Shown piece after piece: positions 31,318 through 43,131 of a DNA stretch of 64,000 bases (within the stretch, counting starts at the first letter, position 1; each line of letters starts with the position of its first letter). The translations under genes were made by a program, and so were the position numbers. Source of the DNA: Procambarus clarkii (lineage: Eukaryota; Arthropoda; Malacostraca; Decapoda; Cambaridae). The DNA is taken from contig NC_091208.1 of assembly GCF_040958095.1 (NCBI RefSeq), forward strand, positions 10,807,326 through 10,871,325, in the 5' to 3' direction. The notes under the pieces were generated by a model that was not told where the DNA came from, did not search any database, and worked only from the letters and a program-made list of their open reading frames with translations.

Positions 31318-31957
31318 TGCTTAAACCACCAAGAAGTAGCCTACCACCAAGAAGCAGCTCTTGCGCTTCCTTAGTCTTGCCTCCTACTACCGTAGGTTTG
31401 TGAAGAATTTTAGTACGGTAGCAACACCATTGATCACTTTAACCAGCCCCAAGCAACGGTGTCATTGGACCATTCAGCAAACCATTGCTTTTGAACATCT
31501 TAAATCTCTACTCTGTTCTAATCCCATTCTCGCCTCGCCAGATATCACGAAGCCTTTCATTCTCTATGTCGACGCCAGTGGTACCGGCATCGGGGGCGTC
31601 CTGATGCAACAACGACGCGAGGAGGTTCTACCTGTTAGCTACTACAGCTACAAGTTAAAACCACACCAGAAGAATTACAGCACTATCGAAAAGGAACTCC
31701 TCTCCATCGTCCTGAACTTACAGCACTTTGCATCTTACCTATAAGGTGCACGGTCTACCACCATCTACTCGGACCACAATCCCCTACGCTTCTTGCAGCA
31801 AGCCCAATTCAACAATCAACGGCTTCTACGATGGGGTTTATATCTCCAGAATTTCAACCTGGAGATCTTCTATATCAAGGGTTCTGACAACATCATAGCA
31901 GACGCCCTCTCCAGATTCTATGAGGTAGAAGCAGTTACACCTACCACTGTACCATAA
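31318..31957 (+). pseudogene. Family A RNase H, copy A2
   Basis: Connection (FVKNFSTVATPLITL) and RNase H with YVDASGTGIGG, STIEKELLSIV, and, past a CAA-to-TAA stop at 31742-31744, YSDHNPLRFL and IIADALSRFYEVE. It is followed by the polypurine tract and LTR. Confidence 0.82.
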
Positions 31958-31997
31958 GTCGTAACTTCACCCATTAGAGCAGGCTTCGGGGGAGAGT

Positions 31998-33178
31998 TGT
32001 GACGATAATCTCTTTCAAGAGAGATTGAGCCTGCTCTTCCCTACATAAAGTTACTTATATATATACAACAATAAGATGCTACCTTCAAGATACGTTTACC
32101 AGTAGCACAAAACGTTTTGACCAGGAGGCAAACGTACCCTAAACTCCCCCATACTCCACACTCCCTCCATGCCGGCTCGCCACTGTCATCAACCAGCAAA
32201 CTACCATTCCCAGCCTGCCTGCTTCTGATTGGTGACCCGCCGACTGCACACCTGCACCTCTGAACCTCAGCGCCCTCTACTTAGTCGATGTCTGGGCTTG
32301 AACCAGTCATTGAAGTTAGAATATTTTGTGCTCTCAAGTTGTGAATAACTAACTGATATACGTTTTGTCTATCAGGTGGATGTTTCTCAGCTAGCGCTTT
32401 ATTATCAGCACCTGCTTATTTCATTTTGTCTTTATATTATAGAGTAAAGTCATCCCTGTTCTTAATTTTTATGTTATATGAAATCAAATCAAATCAAATG
32501 TTTATTTAGGTAAGGTACATACATACAAGAGATTTTACAAAGAGTGATGGATTTATAGATAGGGCTAGTACATACAATGCCAAAAGCCACTATTACGCAA
32601 AGCGTTTCGGGCATGAAAAACTTAAATGACTAAAGCTTAATACTAATTGAGCATAAAGAGTAAAATGAAAACATGGAATGAAAACATAGCTGAAAAAGCA
32701 GCACAAATACAATTCTGTCGACAAACAGCGCTCTTTAAAAAAAAAAAACTGACATTGGTTGACAATAGAGGGGTAAGCTAGGTAGGTTACAGGGAATTTG
32801 TTAGGTAATGCTTCGTTTTTATCTTAAACTGGTTGAGAGAGGTACAGTCTTTAACATGGTTGGGAAGGTCATTCCACAATCTGGGTCCCTTCATTTGTAG
32901 AGCATTTCTGGTTTGATTAAGTCGTACTCTAGGAATATCAAAACTGTATTTATTTCTGGTGTGGTGCTCATGGGTTCTGTTACAACCTTCTTTTGGTTAT
33001 TATATTTGGTATATATTTTGACTTGTTTGTTTGCACTGTACATAGCCAAGGAATTGTCTTTGCTTTTAATTCGCTTTCAATTTAATTAAAGTTTCATTGT
33101 TCATACTATGTGTTTTGCGTGTCTTCCCTTACTTTACCACAGACAACAGCCAAGCAGTCGATCTTTTTTTTCTTTAAT
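31998..33178 (+). repeat. 3' LTR of copy A2, truncated and interrupted
   Basis: Starts TGTGACGATAATC after GGGGGAGAGT. It is interrupted at about 32477-32990 by a LINE, and homology to the A1 LTR stops at about 33178, short of the expected ACAGCCGAACACC end, where a hairpin begins. Confidence 0.8.
32477..32990 (-). mobile_element. 5'-truncated LINE inserted in the A2 LTR
   Basis: Minus-strand LINE end: last ORF2 residues (about 32810-32990; matches 39130-39330), 3' UTR and a (TTTGAT)n tail at about 32482-32505. About 510 bp. It resembles the LINE at 38762-44330 and is younger than copy A2. Confidence 0.8.
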
Positions 33179-33230
33179 GTGATAGGCATTGACACCAGCC
33201 ATTAGGAGGGCTGGTGTCAATGCCTATCAC
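33179..33230. repeat. Perfect 22-bp hairpin at the LTR breakpoint
   Basis: 33179-33200 and 33209-33230 are perfect reverse complements separated by an 8-nt loop (ATTAGGAG). A partial further copy (AGGCATTGGCACCAGC) follows at 33232-33248. Confidence 0.9.
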
Positions 33231-33280
33231 ATAGGCATTGGCACCAGCATTGGCATTGGCATATATAGGTATATATATAT

Positions 33281-33284
<4 letters not shown>

Positions 33285-33361
<77 letters not shown>
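33285..33361. repeat. (AT)n microsatellite
   Basis: About 75 bp of AT dinucleotides between the hairpin and an A/G-rich tract (33362-33530). Confidence 0.9.
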
Positions 33362-33364
<3 letters not shown>

Positions 33365-33529
33365 AGAGAGAAGAAGAGACATGCAGATAGGTAATGTAAG
33401 AGAAAGAGAAGACGAAGAGAGAGGGAGAGAGAAGAGAGTGAAAAGAAGAGAGAACAAGAAAAAGAGAGAGAGAACAAGAAGAGTGTGAGACTAGAGAAGA
33501 GAGGAGGGGAACGGAGAGAGGGGAGGCTA

Positions 33530-34450
33530 TACGGCGGACTGTGGCGGACAGTGGTGGCGGTGGCGGCGGGCGGACATTTGCGGCTGTGGCGGACTGTGGC
33601 GGCAGGCGGCGGACAGTACGTGGCGGCGGGCGGACAGTGGCGGACATTGGCGGCAGGCCGTGGACATTGGCGGCGGTCGGCGGTGGCGGACAATGGCGGA
33701 CAGTGGCGGCGGTGGCAGAAAGTGGCGGCGGTGGCCGACAGTGGCGGCGGTGGCGAACAGTGGCGGCGGTGGTGGACAGTGGCGGCGGTGGAGGACAGTG
33801 GCGGCGGTGGCGGACAGTGGCGGCGGTGGCGGACAGTGGCGGCGGTGGCGGACAGTGGCGGCGGTGGCGGACAGTGGCGGCGGTGGAGGACAGTGGCGGC
33901 GGTGGTGGACAGTGGCGGCAGGCGGCGGACAGTACGTGGCGGCGGGCGGACAGTGGCGGACATTGGCGGCAGGCGGTGGACATTGGCGGCGGGCGGCGGT
34001 GGCGGACAATGGCGGACAGTGGCGGCAGTGGCAGAAAGTGGCGGCGGTGGCCGACAGTGGCGGACAGTGGCGGCGGTGGCGAACAGTGGCGGCAGTGGTG
34101 GACAGTGGCGGCGGTGGAGGACAGTGGCGGCGGTGGCGGACAGTGGCGGTGGTGGCGGACAGTGGCGGCGGTGGCAGACAGTGGCGGCGGTGGCGGACAG
34201 TGGCGGCGGTGGAGGACAGTGGCGGCGGTGGAGGACAGTGGCGGCGGTGGTGGACAGTGGCGGCGCTGGGCGGACAGTGGCGGCGGTGGCGGACAGTGGC
34301 GGCGGGCGGACAGTGGCGGCGGTGGCGGACAGTGGCGGAAAGTGGCGGCGGTGGCGGAAAGTGGCGGCTGTGATGGGTGGTGGTGGACGGCGGTGGTGGG
34401 TGGTGGCGGCTGTGGTGGGTGGTGGTGGGCGGAGGTGGTGGGTGGTGGTG
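33530..34450. repeat. GC-rich 19-bp minisatellite
   Basis: Tandem units based on ACAGTGGCGGCGGTGGCGG (19 bp) with variants, G-rich on the plus strand. Because the unit is not a multiple of three, all frames share a 57-bp cycle and stay open for over 900 bp on both strands. The predicted proteins (Gly/Trp/Arg or Pro/His/Arg repeats) are not credible genes. G-run spacing could allow G-quadruplexes. Confidence 0.92.
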
Positions 34451-34720
34451 AGTAGTATAAACCGGGCCAAGTCATGACCGTTTTGCTTTTTCCGATGGTC
34501 ACGACTTGGCCCCATGTTTTTTCGTTACCCCAGTGAGATTTGACGGTCACGATTTGGCCCCATGTTTTTTCGTTACCCCGCTGACCCATGCACGGGCATT
34601 GCTAATGGTCAATGACGTCATCAACTTACCTGGGGATTAAAAGGCCGGCTCCTGGCCCCATCATATTTCGTTACCTCAGCGACCCCGCACAGGCATTGCT
34701 AATGGTCACCCCGTATTCTT
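34451..34720. repeat. Short direct repeats next to the minisatellite
   Basis: GGTCACGA(C/T)TTGGCCCCATG followed by TTTTTTCGTTACCCC occurs at about 34496 and 34547, with a partial copy near 34653. GCATTGCTAATGGTCA also recurs (34596, 34692). No gene seen. Confidence 0.65.
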
Positions 34721-35004
34721 CCCTGAATAAATCCATTTTCTGTTATAGTGTATTTATTCCCATTTTCAATGTTTATAGCAAAGGGGGATTCAAATGCGGC
34801 CTTCTGTCAAGCCTAATGTGTAATGGCGTTAATTATTATAAGCTCGTTTTTTCTCGATAAGGTATTACCATACTGTTTCCCATTGTCTAAGATCATTTTA
34901 TAGCTAAGATTTCATAATAACATAAGAAATGAGTTCACCCCTGTTACCAATCCAGTATTTGCCCAGGTCTTTTTCCTAAATCTAAAACTTATTCCAATTT
35001 ATGC

Positions 35005-35062
35005 CCATTGTTTCATGTTCTGTCTAGTGTTGATAATTTTAATAGCCTATTAATATCCCCCT
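35005..35062. repeat. Remnant of the Penelope-like arm
   Basis: TTTCATGTTCTGTCTAGTG and TATTAATA words match the inner arm sequence at 22180-22260. A short diverged relic. Confidence 0.4.
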
Positions 35063-35740
35063 TTATCATGACCATTCATTCACAGCTCTATCATGTCACC
35101 TCTATCTCTTCGCCTTTCTAGAGAATGTAATTTAAGCTTTGTCAATCTTTCTTCAGAGATTGCTTATTGAGCATAGGGCAAAAAATGAAAACCTACTATC
35201 ATCCATTTGTATGAAAACAGTCCCCTGCCAGGCGTGGTGACTTCAACGCGATTTCAGTACTAATCCAATATTGCTGCATAAACGCATAAATGTATTTGCA
35301 TGTACATAAATATATATGCACATCTCCCATTCGCTCAAAAACATGCCTCCCCACACCTTGCTGTAGCATATAACAAATCAAAATATTCATTCAGTGTTCA
35401 TATATATGGACTACATTCAGTAAACTCCCTTTACTATGACCATTCAGTCACACCTCCATCATGCCACCCCTATTTCTTGTTCTTCTTTCTAGAGAATGTA
35501 ATTTGAGCTTTGACAATCTTCCTTGAAGGATCGTTTATTTCTCATAGGGCAAAATATAAAATGAAAACCGCTATCAGTCATATATATGAAAAAACAGAGC
35601 CCTGGGCATTGGCAATTTCAATGCGAGTTCAGTAGTAATCCAATATTGTCCCTAACCGTATGCACATCTCACATTCGCTCAAAACATACCTCCCACACCT
35701 TACTGTAGCATATAACAAATCAAAAATACTCATTCCGTAA
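35063..35740 (+). repeat. Diverged ~350-bp tandem duplication
   Basis: 35063-35395 and 35433-35735 match block by block: ATGACCATTCA, TAGAGAATGTAATTT, CATAGGGCAAAA, AATCCAATATTG, ACACCTT, GTAGCATATAACAAATCAAAA. Point changes and small indels separate them. No coding sequence is seen. Confidence 0.75.
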
Positions 35741-36940
35741 AAGCAAGCCTCTCATGTTTTGAAATAAGGCCTTCTGCAGTTACCTTCTTTTCTGACGTCA
35801 TTATCCCTAATGCGGTGCGAGGCGCCAACGTGCTAAATGCGGATCCCAGGAGGTTCACACATAAGTGTGAACTCTTAATCTGACTTAATACCTCAACTGT
35901 ACTCTGTGCTTCACCAGAGTCGATATTCAGCTACATTGGCTCGTATTTTTCGCTCATTGCTCATATTTTCTGTTATTCATAAACCCTATCAAACCATCCT
36001 AACCAAACTTATTATATAACAAACAATTACATTCTACAGACCAGTTGTCGTCGTTGTTTACTGACATCATGAAAAGCGACCTCAGGTATAGAGATAAGGT
36101 ATTGTTTGCCATTAGCGTATAAGTGTCAAGGTATCACAGCACCTGACTGGTCAACTATGTATGACGTCACCAGATAACCAATGCGACCTTTAGCGTCCTA
36201 CTGGCATGTGTATTTAATGTTATTATTAAAAAATGACTAGACTATCCATCCCCTACCTAACCTAACCAGAGGATTAAGAATATGCATTTTAGTCATCCGC
36301 AACTGTAGCTATTCATTATGCAGTGTTAAGTTCAAAACTCATATAGATGCCCAAATGTTGTACTGCAATTTAAGCAGAATCGTACATCTGGCAGCATAGC
36401 AGGTGAGCTGAACATATGAATAAAGGTAACTGCAGAGGTCCTATTGGCCCATACGAGGCAGCTCCTATATATTTCCACCCAATCTCATTCATATACCCTA
36501 TGCTTAAAACAAACAAGGGATCCCACTTAAAGTATTAGTTTGCAATGATAGTTTTAATAAATAGCTCTTATTGTAGTTTTATACACAACAGCAATTATGA
36601 AACCCTATAGCTAGATATTCTACTATAATCCACAAGTAGTTACCACACATCTGGCAGCACAGCGGATTAGTAGCTTTGTTCATTGGCTAGTCAACTGTCC
36701 TCACATCCATCAAATAGCTATCCAAATGTTGCACCTCAATTCATCCATCTAGCAACTCAGCTGGATGCTAGCCACTATATTCATAGGCTAATCATTTCTA
36801 CACCTCAAAAAATCCTACTCTTGCTACGCAAATCAGCTAACTTGTTTCTAAACCAACACTCGCAAATACAAGCATATATACCTACACACACTCCACAACC
36901 CATACATTCATAGAGAATAGCCTAGTTTTTTGCCACCATT
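35741..36940. other. AT-rich intergenic DNA, no gene seen
   Basis: 1.2 kb with no convincing frame. A short block near 36423-36475 (GTCCTATTGGCCCATACGAGG) recurs at 45455-45500 and marks a dispersed repeat. Confidence 0.6.
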
Positions 36941-38080
36941 TCTCCATTAATCAGATGCAATTTATGCCATACACAAAATACAGCATCTACACACCAAATA
37001 TGCCATTTATGCACAAAATATATTATTTACACTCAAAATATGCCATCACACAAAAAAATATGACATTTACATACAAAATATGTCAGTTGCACACAAAAAT
37101 ATACCATTTACACAATATTGCATTGACACTCAGAGTATGACATTTACACAAAGTACGGTATTTTGAACAAATATATCAAAATGCTTATGCATTTGGACAA
37201 TCAAAAATGCGCTTTTACTAAAATTCCACAATTTCACAAACATAATTTTCACAAAATACCCACACATTGTCTCATAAACCAAAATACACTTACACCATGA
37301 AGATCTATTTTCAGATTATAGAGCTTACACAAAATACACAATTTGCACACAAAAATACAGCTGCACCAGTTTCCACTTCGACAAATTAAAAACACAGCTC
37401 GCATAAATGCACAATTACCACAAAAATTACTATAAAACGTGGAAAATTATTACACAAATTGTGTAATTATTATACATTTTTGCACAATTAATACAAGCAA
37501 ACTTGCTATATAATTACTCAACTTTCACAATGACAATCAATACACAAAGGTATAAATAAACAATTCGTCCATATGCAATTACACAACATGCGCAATTAGT
37601 ACACAACTTTCACAAATATTACACATCTTTCATAATTATTACACAACTTGCACAAATACATATCTAGCACAAGTACGTACAATACATAACTACCCCAAAT
37701 TTGAAAATACACAACTAGCATAAATACACGATTTACACAAATACAATTGCGACATTTACACAACTTGCTCAAAATAAAATCAATACACTACTTACCAAAA
37801 TATGAACAATACATAACTAGCACATATTCATTTAATACACAACTACGCAATTTCCACAAATACACATACAAAACATATACAATTAATACATACAACTTGC
37901 ACAAAACAATAAACAATTTATGGAAATATAATCAATACATAATTGCAATAATCATACAACTTATGCAAAATACATAATCTGCACAATTAATACACAAGTA
38001 TATTAATTGTGCTATATATGTACAAATACAAACACAACCAACTAGGTCAAACAATACACAATTTGTATGATATTTTTCTG
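36941..38080. repeat. Degenerate AC/AT-rich low-complexity tract
   Basis: About 1.1 kb of imperfect repetition of words such as ACACAAAATATGCCATTTAC and ACACAACTTGCACAAA. The period drifts, suggesting an old microsatellite or minisatellite. Short frames are Tyr/His/Asn-rich by-products. Confidence 0.7.
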
Positions 38081-38187
38081 GGCATATTTAGGACATTAAT
38101 TATAATATGCTGAGTTTAACCAACTCCCCAAAAGTCAGAATTTCACATAAAAAAATGGTACATATGACTTCCAATGAGCTCAATATG

Positions 38188-38760
38188 GCCTGAGAAAGGC
38201 CTTTGATACTGTTAATCACGATTACCTCTTATGTAAACTCCATCATTATGGAATCCGAGGCCATGCACTGGACTATATCCAATCCTATCTTAGTGATACA
38301 CATCAATGTGTAGCCATCAATAATATAACCTCTCCCATTCTACCAATAACCGTTGGAGTGCCACAGGGCTGCATCTTGGGACCTCTTCTATTTCTTATAT
38401 ACATCAATGATCTGCCTAATGTCTCTAAAATTCTGAAACCTATTTTGTTTGCTGATGATACTACCCTCATCTACTCCAACCCCAACCCACATACACTAAA
38501 TGATGTTAATAATGAACTAAAAAAAGTCCACTTATGGATGTCAACCAACAAACTAACACTTAACATAGAAAAGACCTACTACATCCTATTTGGAAGCAAA
38601 TCTACAAATGTAATTCAGCTTTAGATAGACAATGTAAACATTAGCAATAAAAATGATGGAAAGTTTCTTGGCCTATTCCTAGACAAGAGACTCAACTTCA
38701 GTACCCACATACAACACATAACTAAGAAAGTCTCTAAAACAGTTGGTATACTCTCCAAAA
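38188..38760 (+). pseudogene. Internal LINE RT fragment
   Basis: Nearly identical to 24468-25035 of the sense LINE: motif A region ([13 protein letters not shown]), [20 protein letters not shown], intact motif C ([10 protein letters not shown]) and thumb. Truncated at both ends, with a stop at 38622-38624. The right edge abuts the tail of the minus-strand LINE, so that LINE probably inserted here. Confidence 0.85.
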
Positions 38761-40465
38761 TAAATAAATAAATAATAAAATAAATAAATAAATAAATGTT
38801 TATTTAGGTAAGGTACATACATAAAGAGATTTTACAAAGTTTGTTGGATTAATAGATAGAGCTAGTACATACAATGCCTAAAGCCACTATTACGCAAAGC
38901 GTTTCGGGCAGGAAAAACATTAATGACTAAAGCTTAATACTAATGGGTAAAAAGAATAAAATGTGTTGAGAACAAATAAAAATAGAGGTAAAAGAGGGGG
39001 GAACATGGCTGAAAAAGCAGCACAAATACAATTACAAATTATTACAGACAATTAAATTCAAACAGCGTTGTTTTGAAAAAAAAAACAAAAAACATACATG
39101 GGTTGACAACAGAGGGGTAAGGTAGGTTACAGGGAATTTATTAGGTAGTGCTTCGCTTTTATCTTAAACTGGTTGAGAGAGGTACTGTCTTTAACATGGT
39201 TGGGAAGATCATTCCACATTCTGGGTCCCTTTATTTGAAGAGCATTTCTAGTTTGATTAAGTCGTACTCTAGGAATATCAAAACTATTTATTTCTGGTGT
39301 GGTGCTCATGGGTTCTGTTACAACCTTCAATGAATCTTTTGAGATCAGGATTGGCATTACAGTTCAGCGTTTTATATATGTATAATACACATGAGAGAAT
39401 GTGCAGTGACTTAATATCTAACATACTCAGAGATTTGAGTAGGGGTACCGAGTGATGTCTGGGGCTAGAGTTGGATATTGTCCTAATAGCAGCTTTGTGT
39501 TGAGTAATTAGAGGACGTAAATGATTTTGGGTAGTAGAGCCCCAAGCACAAATACCATAGTTGAGATATGGATAGATGAGGGAGTAATAGAGAGTCACCA
39601 GGGCAGGGCGGGGTACATAATATCTGATCTTAGAAAGAAGGCCAACAGTTTTTGAAACTTTTTTTGATATATTTAGAATGTGTCCCTGGAAATTCAGCTT
39701 GTGGTCGATGAGAACGCCAAGGAATTTCCCATCTAATTTGTTACAAATTTGGGTATTGTTTATTTTGAGATTTATTTGATTGGAGGATTTATTGCCAAAC
39801 AGAATATAGAACGTTTTGTCAATGTTAAGGGTGAGTTTGTTGGCAGTTAGCCAAAGATGGACTTTCTCTAGCTCAGCATTTACTGTGGCATTTAGAGCAA
39901 GGGGGTCAGGACTGGAGTAAATGAAGGTTGTGTCGTCAGCAAATAGAATTGGTTTGAGGTGTTGGAAGGCATTTGGAAGGTCATTAATGTAGATGAGAAA
40001 GAGGAGAGGGCCAAGTATGCTGCTCTGAGGAACACCAATGTTGATGGGTAGGGTGGGAGAAATTGTATTATTCACAGAAACATACTGGAGCCTGTCAGTA
40101 AGATAAGATTTGAGGTATTGCAGGGAGTGTCCTCTGACTCCATAATGATGTAATTTAAGAAGAAGGTTTTGGTGGTTGACAGTGTCAAAAGCCTTACGCA
40201 GGTCAACAAATAACCCAACAGGGAACTCCTTATTATCAAGAGCTGCGTGAATCAAGTTAATCATACTAATAAGTGCATCGTTAGTGCTTTTTTTGGGTCT
40301 GAAGCCATATTGACAAGAGCTAAGTATATTGTGTTTGGCTAGAAAAGAGTAAAGCTGCTTGTAGATTAGTTTTTCGAATATTTTTGACAAGTTAGGCAGG
40401 ATTGATATAGGTCTGTAGTTGTTAACATCTGTGAGATCACCACATTTGTGAACAGGGGTTACTCA

Positions 40466-40704
40466 GTCTCCGTGGTGTAGTGGTAAGACACTCGCCTGGC
40501 GTTCCGCGAGCGCTATGTCATGGGTTCGTATCCTGGCCGGGGAGGATTTACTGGGCGCAATTCCTTAACTGTAGCCTCTGTTTAACGCAACAGTAAAATG
40601 TGTACTTGGATGAAAAAACGATTCTTCGCGGCAGGGGATCGTATTCCAGGGACCTGCCCGAAACGCTACGCGTACTAGTGGCTGTACATGAATGTAACTC
40701 TTGC
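40466..40704 (+). mobile_element. SINE-1 inserted in LINE RT linker
   Basis: Starts GTCTCCGTGGTG; A box TGGTGTAGTGG at 40473-40483, B box GGTTCGTATCC at 40523-40533, body, then the LINE-like tail (GACCTGCCCGAAACGC, CGCGTACTAGTGGCTGTA). It lacks a long A-tail and ends ACTCTTGC; the flanking host LINE sequence resumes with TTTTTTTAGAATG. ACTC occurs at both edges and may be part of the target duplication. Confidence 0.88.
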
Positions 40705-42067
40705 TTTTTTTAGAATGTCTGGAAAGGTTTGGAGTTCAAGTGACTTGTTGAAGAGCAATGCAATAGCAGGGGCTAAAGATCTGGAGGCTTTTTTGTAAAT
40801 TAAAGTTGGTATCTCCTCGAGGGCACTAGACTTGGTTTTAAGGGAAAGGATTATCTCATTGACATCAGTGGAATTAATAGGCTTTAGGTACAGAGACTGT
40901 GGATAGTTACCTGTAAGATAGTCCTTAACATCAGTACTGGAAGATGGAATATCATTTGCAAGGGATGACCCAATGGAAGAGAAGAACCTATTGAACTCAA
41001 TAGCAGAATCAGAGGCTGAAAGCTGACCAACGTTATTGGACAGGAGTGTTGGTTTGTTATTTAAAATCTTCTTTGATCCCAATATTTGTGAAATTGTGCT
41101 CCATGTTTTTTTAATGTTGCTCTTTATTTGGGTAAATTTATCTTCATAGTATTTAGTTTTGGCTCGTCTAATTATTTTAGATAGCAATAACGAGTAATTC
41201 TTTGAGAATTCTTTGGAGACGGTTCCTAACCTATACTTCTTCTCAAGGTCGTGTTTTTTGTTAATGGATTTAAGTATTCCCTTTGTAAGCCAAGGATTGT
41301 TAAGCCTTTTGTTTGTGACTTGTTTTGTAAGCATAGGACTGTGGGTGTTATAAAGGCTAAGAGTTGTTTGTAGAAAAGATTGCACTGCTAGGTTGATGTC
41401 CCCTATGTTACCTAACTCGGACTCCCAGTTGACATTATCAGCAGCAGTTATAAAATTGTTTATAGCAGTTTCATTGTGCAGCCTAAAGCTTAACTCCCTT
41501 GACTCAAGAGGTGGTTTGATAATGTTAGTTAAGAGAAATGTGGGGTAATGGTCTGTAGTGCTATCGGCGATTATACCTGAAGTAAGCGGAGAGGTTATGT
41601 TGGTCCAGATGTGATCTAGAGTCGTAGCAGTACTATCAGTGATTCTAGTTGGTCTTGTGATTAAGGGTATGAGGAAGCAGGAATTCATACAGTTGAGGAA
41701 GCTAACAGCAGTAGGGTGTTCAGGCTCGCAGAGGTCAATATTAAAGTCCCCTGCGATAATTAGATGGTTTTTGTTCAGTCTGTTACCTAGTATTAGATTT
41801 CTAAGGTTTGAATTGAATTCAGACACATCAGTGTTAGGAATTCTATAGACTGCACCCACAGACAGGACAGACTCGGCACCCTTGACTCTGAAACTGGCGA
41901 AGATATACTCTCCACAGCAGTCTCTAGTTCTAATTATTTTTAAGCATGTTAGTTCTTGGTGGTAGTAAAGAGCAGTACCACCACCTCTCTGCATTTGACG
42001 ACAGTTGTGAATTGCCGAGTAGTTAGGCATGTTAAAGAGTTGAGTAGTATCCTCTTTCAACTTTGCA

Positions 42068-42359
42068 GTCTCCGTGGTGTAGTGGTAAGACACTCGCCTG
42101 GCGTTCCACGAGCGCTATGTCATGGGTTCGTATCCTGACCGGGGAGGATTTACTGGGCGCAATTCCTTAACTGTAGCCTCTGTTTAACGCAACAGTAAAA
42201 TGTGTACTTGGATGAAAAAACGATTCTTCGCGGCAGGGAATCATATATTCCAGGGACCATAGGATTAAGGACTTGCCCGAAACGCTACGCGTACTAGTGG
42301 CTGTACAAGAATGTAACAACTCTTGTATATATCTAAAAAAAAAAAAAAAAAAAAAAAAA
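42068..42359 (+). mobile_element. SINE-1 inserted in LINE endonuclease, intact A-tail
   Basis: Full-length SINE-1 with tRNA-like head, body, the longer tail variant (CATAGGATTAAGGAC before TTGCCCGAAACGC), CTTGTATATATCT and an A-run of about 25 nt. It interrupts the endonuclease just after the ILTET motif. The long A-tail suggests a recent insertion. Confidence 0.88.
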
Positions 42360-43131
42360 CACGTTTCAGTAAGTATAATAAAAGAGAATTTGTTGTCAAT
42401 AGTTTCAATCAAGGCACTAACATCATCGAAGTGTTTATCTAGGGATCTAACGTTCAAGTTGATTACAGAGATATTGTGATTATCTGTTAATACATTGTTT
42501 ACATCATGTGCTGTAAAATATCTGCAATTTTGATCATTGAAGTGATGATTGTCATAGATAGTGGATAAGAGGTTTAGTTCTGGGTCTATACTTGTCTGCA
42601 TAAAAAGGCTGTTTGCAGGAAAACAAGGCAAGAATGGCAAATTACAAAATAGAAAACAAAGAAAAAAGTAGAATAAAAATTCTAAAGTAATATAAACTTA
42701 ATGGTAATTTTAAGTAAAAAAAAAAAAACTTAATGGGAACTAGGAATGTAAAAAATTAACTAGAATAATTAATAACAACAGATGACCAAAAAAGTAAAAA
42801 AGCAATTATGAAATCTATAAAATGAAAAGCTTGCTTACTATACTATTATAAGTACACTATAGTTGAATACTAAAGTTACACTAAAACAAACTGAGGTAGT
42901 TTAAATAGAGATACACTCAGGAACACTGGATAATGAAGTTAATACTAGAGGACACAGGCAAAGCAAGTGTACTATGGAACATGGGAGTAAAAAGAAAAAA
43001 AGACAATAATAAAGATGACAATATTATTATTTTTTTTTGTTTTTTTTTAACTAAAGTTAAAACCTTTTGAAAGGAAAGGCAGAGCTAGAGTACACAAAGG
43101 TAGTTAAATGAGATTATAATTTGAATTCAGG

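Larger units (their letters stand above)
26500..33178 (+). mobile_element. Family A INT-first retrotransposon, copy A2
   Basis: Order: gag, protease, integrase, RT, RNase H, polypurine tract, 3' LTR. It is the best view of the complete family A gene order. Lesions include a stop in gag (27685-27687), an inverted insertion before the integrase core (29249-29261), a stop at 29835-29837, a frameshift near 30100, loss of the RT motif A aspartate, a SINE at 31039-31317, a stop in RNase H (31742-31744) and a LINE inside the 3' LTR. No 5' LTR was found upstream, so the left edge is approximate. Confidence 0.85.
39127..42640 (-). pseudogene. LINE ORF2: endonuclease + reverse transcriptase, interrupted
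   Basis: The endonuclease starts near 42640 (SVINLNVRSLDKHFDD, IILTET), is cut by a SINE, then continues with SVGAVYRIPNTD, AGDFNIDLCEPE, TLDHIWTN and TTDHYPTFL. After a linker (41300-40800) the RT follows a second [93 protein letters not shown] frameshift near 39300 separates the last ~75 residues (RVRLNQTRNALQIKGPRMW). Key endonuclease and RT residues remain, so the SINEs are the main damage. Confidence 0.88.

Noticed and set aside
33174-34589. Open frames of 300-470 codons on both strands
   Set aside because: They are generated by the 19-bp minisatellite and adjoining (AT)n tract; the composition is purely repetitive and no conserved domain is visible.
40466-40550. A functional tRNA gene
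   Set aside because: It has tRNA-like A and B boxes, but it is the head of a repeated SINE with a LINE-like tail and occurs in several copies; I see no intact cloverleaf with a clear anticodon.
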